Shown one piece after another: positions 58,476-64,000 of a stretch of 64,000 nucleotides of DNA. The notes under the pieces were generated by a model. It saw nothing but the letters and a program-made list of their open reading frames with translations, searched no databases and was not told the origin of the DNA. Positions within the stretch are counted from its first letter, which is position 1, and the number at the start of each line of letters is the position of its first letter. Source of the DNA: Scylla paramamosain (taxonomy: Eukaryota; Arthropoda; Malacostraca; Decapoda; Portunidae); NCBI RefSeq assembly GCF_035594125.1, contig NC_087168.1, positions 8,323,150 through 8,387,149 of the forward strand, read 5' to 3'. The translations under genes and the position numbers were made by a program.

Positions 58476-59857
58476 TTATAATCACAATCATTCATAGTCA
58501 GTGTGGCTAATAACTAACTCATTAATCATCATAATGTGACAGGATTCAAGTCCAAAAATATATTTTTTTACATATCTCAATAATCATTCAAACATTATTA
58601 TTATTATATTATTAATCTCTGTTTTTCACCTACTGCTTCCTGCTTCCCCGTTCTCTTTCGTTTCATTTTTTTCTTCTCAGTTAAAAATAGGAGATGGGCA
58701 CTTTCACATTTTCATAATAGGAAAACGATATCGCCGGAGACTCACTTAATATTTCACAACGGAAGCGACAAACCAATTATATTCTCTTTATTCTCTTTTC
58801 TGATGTTCATGTACCTTGACCTCCTGGGTATTACGAATATATCACCACCAGAGCAGCTGCGGTGTTCGGTACAATGATTAATCTCTTAACATGTAATTTT
58901 CATAAACTGGTACAAAGATCTACGCATGTGAGGAAAGACGAGAGTGGGCAGTAGATCATATTAAAAAGACAAAACGACAAAGTGCATGTATTATGAGTAG
59001 CGGTAATGGTGGATTAGTTCTCATTCATTTATCTCTTTCACCTTTCAGTGCTACTCAAGTACAGCATGTTAATTTGGTACAAAAATATTTTTTTGCTGCT
59101 GCTCATAATTTAATTATTTGATACAGGTAACCTATGAAGAAGTTGATTTTCGTGGATGGCTAACCCTGATTTTAGACGTTGTACCAAGGACTGTGTACTA
59201 GGAGAACGGTCCACTTAATGTTACATTTTTGCTCTTGCCGCGACGGTGACGCCTTCAGCGGCAAAGGGAAATTTTAGTAACGCTCGCGTAAGTTTACCAT
59301 TACTTGCACCATTTGTGAGCTCATTTTCTTGAGTTATCATGCTCACTAACTTCGCTGTGTATTACTTGGCTGTAAAAATAATAGATCTATGCATTAAGTT
59401 TAAGTTTAATAGAATGAGTAAAATACCGCCATTCCCTTCAGTAACTAAAGCTGTAGGTACAATCACCCATCTTTTTTTGAACGACCTAAATTTATTTCCA
59501 TGTTGAGACGGCGTGAATTACAAATAAAGCAATCCGTGGATCTCTCGGCTGAGTCCTTCTCGTGCTGCAGAATGGATAGGTGTAATGGTGTAATGGTGGT
59601 GCAACACAAGGAAGGGTTCCCACAAGGCTCAAGGAATCCTCACCACTCTGAAGCTCTTTAATCTCACCTACTATTATTTTCACGCCATGATTTATACTCC
59701 CACAAGTCCACAATATTTAATTATATCTTATTATCGTTGTGAATGTGAATGTTCACATTGAAATCGACAGCAGTTATTCTTGTGGAACATTTGGCGCGGG
59801 ATGAACACATGGTAATACTGTGTCCAAATATATCTTCTTTACTCTTGATTGGATGGA
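58473..59857. other. noncoding sequence
   Basis: No gene or transposon recognised. Confidence 0.35.
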
Positions 59858-59998
59858 TGTCCCATGGTCCAGTGGATAGAGTGACGGTCTTGAGAACTTG
59901 AATATTGGGTACCAGCGTTCAAATCCCACTCGGAACTTAAAAAAAAAAAATAATAATAATAATAAATAAATAAATAAATTGATTAATAAAAAAAAAAA
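59858..59998 (+). mobile_element. tRNA-derived SINE-like copy 1
   Basis: Box A-like TGGTCCAGTGG at 59865-59875 and box B-like GCGTTCAAATCC at 59915-59926, spaced as in a tRNA. These are followed by CACTCGGAACTT and an A/AAT/AAAT-rich tail to 59998. It does not fold as a full tRNA, and the tail and its relation to copy 2 point to a SINE. Confidence 0.7.
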
Positions 59999-60114
59999 TG
60001 GCAGAAAAATATTTACATCATAATAGACAACATTTTTCCTTTGATATGAATTAACATGAACATAAGATACGGAAATAGGCCAACTTTGTAAAAAAAAAAA
60101 AAAAAAAAAAAAAG

Positions 60115-60212
60115 TGTTGGGTCCTCGTGGCCCAGTGGGTAGAGTGATAGGATATGATTTAGGCGAGAAAGGAAGCATGGGTTTGGACTCCACTCGGAAC
60201 TTGCAAAAAAAC
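60115..60212 (+). mobile_element. tRNA-derived SINE-like copy 2
   Basis: Box A TGGCCCAGTGGG (60128-60139), box B GGGTTTGGACTCC (60179-60191), then the same CACTCGGAACTT and a short A run. A 23-A run (60091-60113) precedes it. A long plus-strand frame (60114-61298) starts in this copy and is an artefact of the repeats beyond. Confidence 0.68.
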
Positions 60213-60419
60213 TTCAAAGAGCATCCATTCCATCACCATGTGTGCCTACAAGACACACAGTATGGTGATGGAACTGTTCAGGAGAGAGCTGCCCAGGGGA
60301 GAACTGCCCTCAACACCCTTTGTCCCACCTTCGAAACTACAAGGATTACCAAACTGACTTATTCAAGTAGGATAGGTTGGCATAGAAGCACTCAGTTGGG
60401 TGGTCCATGTAGTGACCAG

Positions 60420-63400
60420 GGTCAGAAAGAGAAAGTAGCAGAGGAAGAAGCAGCACCACTACCACCACCACCAGCAGAAGAAGAAGGATCAGCAGCAGCA
60501 GCAGAGGAAGAGGAACGACCAGCAGCAGAGGAAAAAGTAGGACCACCACAAGCAGCAGAGGAAGAAGTAGTACCACCACCAGTAGAGGAAGAAGAAGGAC
60601 CACCACCATCACCATCAGCAGCAGAGGAAGAAAAAGAAGGAGCACTAAAGTCACCTCTAGCAGCAGAAGAAGAGCTACCACCACCACCAGGAAGCAGAGC
60701 AAGAAGAAGAAGCACCATCATCAGCAGCAGCAGAAGAAGAAGAAGCACCACCACCAGTAGCAGAGGAAGAAGAAAGAAGAAGAAGCAGCACCACCACCAG
60801 CAGAGGAAGAAGAAGAAGGACCACCACCAGCAGCAAAAGAAGGAGAATCACCAGCAGCAGAGGAAGAAGAAGCATTACCAGCAAAGAGGAAGAAGAAGGA
60901 CCATCACCACCGGCAGCAAAAGAAGAAGCAGTACCAGAAGAGGAAGAAGAAGAAGCAGCACTATCATCATCACCACCACCAGAGGAAAAAGAAAGACCAC
61001 CATCAGTAGTAGAGGAAAGAGGAAGAAGAAGCACCAGCAGCAGAGGAAGAAAAGCAACACCACCAGCAACAACAGAGGAAGAAGAAGCACCTGCAGCATA
61101 GGAAGAAGAAGTAGCAGCAGTAGAAACAGAGGAAGAAGAGGAAGCACCAGCAGCAGAGGAAGAAGACGCAGCAACAGGAGAGAAGGACCACCATCAGCAG
61201 AGGAAGAAGAGGGACCACCACCAGCAGCAGAGGAAGAAAAAGGACCACCAGCAGCAGCAGAGAAAGAAGAACGACCACCAGCAGCAGCAAAGAAATAAGA
61301 AGGAGCAGTAGCAAAGGAAGAAGAAACAGCACCAGCAGAGGAAGAAGCACCACCGAACTGACAAGCACCATCAAACTGATGGACTCAAGCAGTTTAAGGA
61401 TAGGAAGGCTAGGAGAGGCTAGATTAAGATAGGATAAGATAGGATAGGATTAGTTAGGTGGTCCGTATAGTTAGTTGCCAGGGTCATGAGAAGAAGAAGC
61501 ACCACCACCACCATCAGAGAAAGAAGAAGAAGAAGCACCAACTTCACCACCAGAGAAAGAAGAAGAAGAAGCACCACCACCACCATCAGAGAAAGAAGAA
61601 GAGCACCACTATCACTACCAGAGAAAGAAGAAGAAGCACCACGACCAGCAGTAAAGAAAGAAGAAGGACCACCACAACCAGTAGCAGAAGAAGAAGAAGA
61701 AGAAGAAGAAGAAGAAGAAGAAGAAGAAGAAGAAGAAGAAGGATCAACACCACCACCAGAGGAAAAAGACACCATCATCAGATGAAGAAGAAGAAACAGC
61801 AAAGGGAGAAGGAGGACCACCAGCAGCAGCAGAAAAAGAAGGGGAAGCACCAGCAATAGAGGAAAAAAAGAAAAAAACAGCACCAGCAGAGAAAGAAGAA
61901 GTATTATCACCATCACCAGCAGAGGAAGAAGCACCACCACCACCAGCAGAGGAAGAAGAAGCAGCACCACCACAAACAGCAGAGGAAGAAGAAGGATCAC
62001 CAGCAACAGCAGAGGAAGAAGAAGAAGCATCACCAGCAGCAGCAGAGGAAGAAGAAGGACCAACAGCAGCAGCAGAGGAAGAAGAAGAAGCACCACCAGC
62101 AGCAGTAAGAGTAACAAGAAGAAGAAAGAAGCAGCACCATCACCACCAGCAGAGGAAGAGGAAGAAGAAAAAAGAAGCACCATCACCAGCAGCAGGAAAA
62201 AAGAAGAAGCCACCATCAGCAGCAGAGGAAGAAGGAAGACCACCACCACTACCACCGGCAGAGAAAGAAGAAGGATCACCACCAGCAGCAAAGGAAGAAG
62301 GCGAAGCACCAGCAGCAGAGGAAGAAGCAGCACCAGCAGATAAAACAGAAGAAGAAGGACCACCAGTAGCAGTAGCACCACCAGCAGCAACAAAGGGAGA
62401 AGAAGCAGCACCACCACGACCAACAAAGGAAGAAGAAACAGCAGCAGCAGAGGAGGAGGAAGAAGCGCCATCAGTACCAGTAGAGAAAGAAGAAGCATCA
62501 CCAGCAGAGAAAGAAGAAAAAGTACCACCACCACCATCAGAAGAAGAAGAAGAAACACCACCAGCACCACCACCACCATCAGTAGAGGAAGAAGAAGGCT
62601 CACCACAGTAACAGAGGAAGAAGATGCACCTGCAGCAGCAGCAGCAGAAGAAGAAGGACCACCACCAGTAGCAGAGGAAGTTGTGGGTAAAATATCTGGA
62701 GTCAATAATAGCGAGGAACATTAGGGAGCATTTAGACAAACATAACTTGATAAATCAATCACAGCATGGCTTCACGAAGGGGAAGTCTTGCCTGACGAAC
62801 TTGTTAAATTTTTACAGTAAAGTTTACGAGGCAGTAGATAATGGTGATAGTTATGATATCTTATATCTGGACTTTAGTAAAGCATTTGACAAGGTACCCC
62901 ATCAAAGGCTCCTGAGAAAGGTTAGGGCACAGGGGATAGATGGGAAAGTGTTGGGCTAAATAAGGTCATGGCTAAGCGACAGGCGACAAAGAGTTGTAAT
63001 AAACGGCTCTAAATCCGAGTAGGGTCATGTAATTAGTGGGGTGCCACAGGGATCAGTATTAGGGCCACTGTTGTTTTTAATATATATCAGTGTCTTGGAT
63101 AGTGGAATTAGTATAGGGATGTTAGAAGCAGCAGAGGAAGAAGGACTACCACCAGTAGCTGAGGAAGAAGAAGGACCACCAGCAGCAGCAGAGGACGAAG
63201 AAGAGCAGAGGAAGAAGAAGCAGCAGAACCACCACCAACAGAGGAAGAGGAAGAAGCAGCAGCAACAGAGGAAGAAGAAGCATCAGCAGCAGCAGCAGAG
63301 AATGAAGAAGCACCACCACCACCAGCAGACGAAGAAAAAGCACCACCACCAGCAGAGGAGGAAGAAGAAGCGGCAGCAGCAGAGAAGGAAGAAGAAGCAT

Positions 63401-63850
63401 CACCAGCAGTACCAAAGGAAGAACAACAAGGATCATCACCACCAATACCAGGGGAAGAAGAAGGACTATCATCAGCAGCAGAGGAGGAAGATGAACCACC
63501 GAACTGGCCCTGACAACTTTAAGCACCACCAAATTGACTGACTCAAGCAGGTTAAGGATAGGAAGGTTAGGATAGGCTAGGTTAGAATAGGGTAGGATTG
63601 GATAGAATAGGATATGTTTAGTTAGGTGGTTCATATAATTGCCAGGGTCAGTAGAAGAAGAAGAAAAAGAAGAAGCAGCACCACCACCACCAGAGGAAGA
63701 AGGAGAAACAGCACCAGCACCACCACCAGCAGAGGCAAAAGAAGGGTAGAAGCAGCAGCACCACCACCACCATCAGAGGAAGAAGAAAAAACACAATCAC
63801 TATCATCAGAGGAAGAAGAAGCAACACCAGTAGTATGAAGCACCAGTACC
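60420..63850. repeat. GAA/CAC/AGC repeat field, nearly T-free on plus
   Basis: Irregular units of about 25-30 bp of the type AGCAGAGGAAGAAGAAGGAC + CACCACC. Blocks at 60420-61375, 61480-62675, 63120-63515 and 63645-63850 are separated by short non-repeat linkers. Frames translate as Glu/Pro/Ala-rich (plus) or Leu/Val/Ser/Gly-rich (minus) low-complexity sequence and are not genes. Confidence 0.9.
62676..63128 (+). pseudogene. non-LTR RT fragment inside the trinucleotide field
   Basis: Frame 62681-62959 encodes HLDKHNLINQSQHGFTKGKS, LTNLLNFYSKVYEAVDNGDS and ILYLDFSKAFDKVPHQRLLR (palm motif A). After two stops it continues ISGVPQGSVLGPLLFLIYIS to 63128, then reverts abruptly to GAAGCAGCAGAGG repeat. 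The sequence differs from the Jockey and CR1 families elsewhere in the window. About 150 codons of the RT core remain, without motif C. Confidence 0.82.
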
Positions 63851-64000
63851 ACCTCTAAATGAAAAGTAGCACTGTGAATTTGCCTTGTGTAATCTCTTAA
63901 TTCATTCTTGACTTAGTTCCCAACGTTATTTAAATCACCTATCATTGCCTGCTTAATAACTGCAAGGCTTAATCACAAGGCTGGGTCATTAGTAATGACA

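Noticed and set aside
59858..59940. functional tRNA gene
   Set aside because: Box A and B are present, but acceptor and anticodon stems could not be paired and an A-rich tail follows; a SINE-like copy explains it better.
60114..61298. 394-residue plus-strand ORF
   Set aside because: It begins inside a SINE-like copy and an A run and continues only because the GAA/CAC/AGC repeat lacks stop codons; composition is low-complexity and equally long frames exist on the other strand.
61419..62705. 428-residue Leu/Val-rich minus-strand ORF that looks like a membrane protein
   Set aside because: It is the antisense reading of the same trinucleotide field; the hydrophobic residues come from CTC/TTC/GTG/GCT triplets, not from a protein family.

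Overview
The window is animal nuclear DNA, most likely from a decapod crustacean. The evidence is spliced coding exons of a conserved eukaryotic gene, several clades of non-LTR and LTR retrotransposons, tRNA-derived SINE-like copies, a pogo/Tigger-type MITE, and a very heavy load of long AG, AC and AT microsatellites. No bacterial operon, CRISPR array or prophage was seen. The taxon is inferred from overall character, not from a diagnostic gene.

The only host gene I can name is the 5' half of THUMPD3, a tRNA guanosine-N2 methyltransferase, on the minus strand. Five coding exons with GT-AG junctions and compatible phases run from 16434 down to 1984. They cover the N-terminus and the THUMP region. 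The methyltransferase domain would lie beyond the left edge. Intron 1 (4383-16326) is about 12 kb and is packed with retrotransposon debris. A possible noncoding first exon ends at 20077.

From 10 to 29.7 kb the window is a stack of transposons. Four copies of a CR1-like LINE lie on the minus strand (10967-13466, 14219-15450, 15541-15980 and 20217-29725). The last is almost full length but is split by two plus-strand Jockey-like insertions, one minus-strand Jockey 3' fragment and a complete Ty3/Gypsy element with two LTRs (24784-28947). A pogo/Tigger MITE occurs at 10396-10840 and, inverted, at 31107-31566.

From 30 to 36 kb a second LTR retrotransposon lies on the minus strand. Its integrase precedes its reverse transcriptase, the order of Gmr1-like Ty3/Gypsy elements. 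It is followed by a probable LTR and then by the start of another gag-like frame. A hAT transposase C-terminus (36840-37070) follows. Next come simple repeats, a 300-bp-arm palindrome (41793-42438), a Jockey copy carrying a solo LTR (42745-45273), further Jockey copies and compound microsatellites up to 53.5 kb.

The right end (53.5-64 kb) is mostly noncoding. It has GC-rich patches, two tRNA-derived SINE-like copies (59858-60212) and a 3.4-kb nearly T-free GAA/CAC/AGC repeat field with an apparent period near 1.07 kb and an embedded RT fragment. The two dominant processes are serial transposon insertion and conversion of transposon-internal or tail sequences into long microsatellites.
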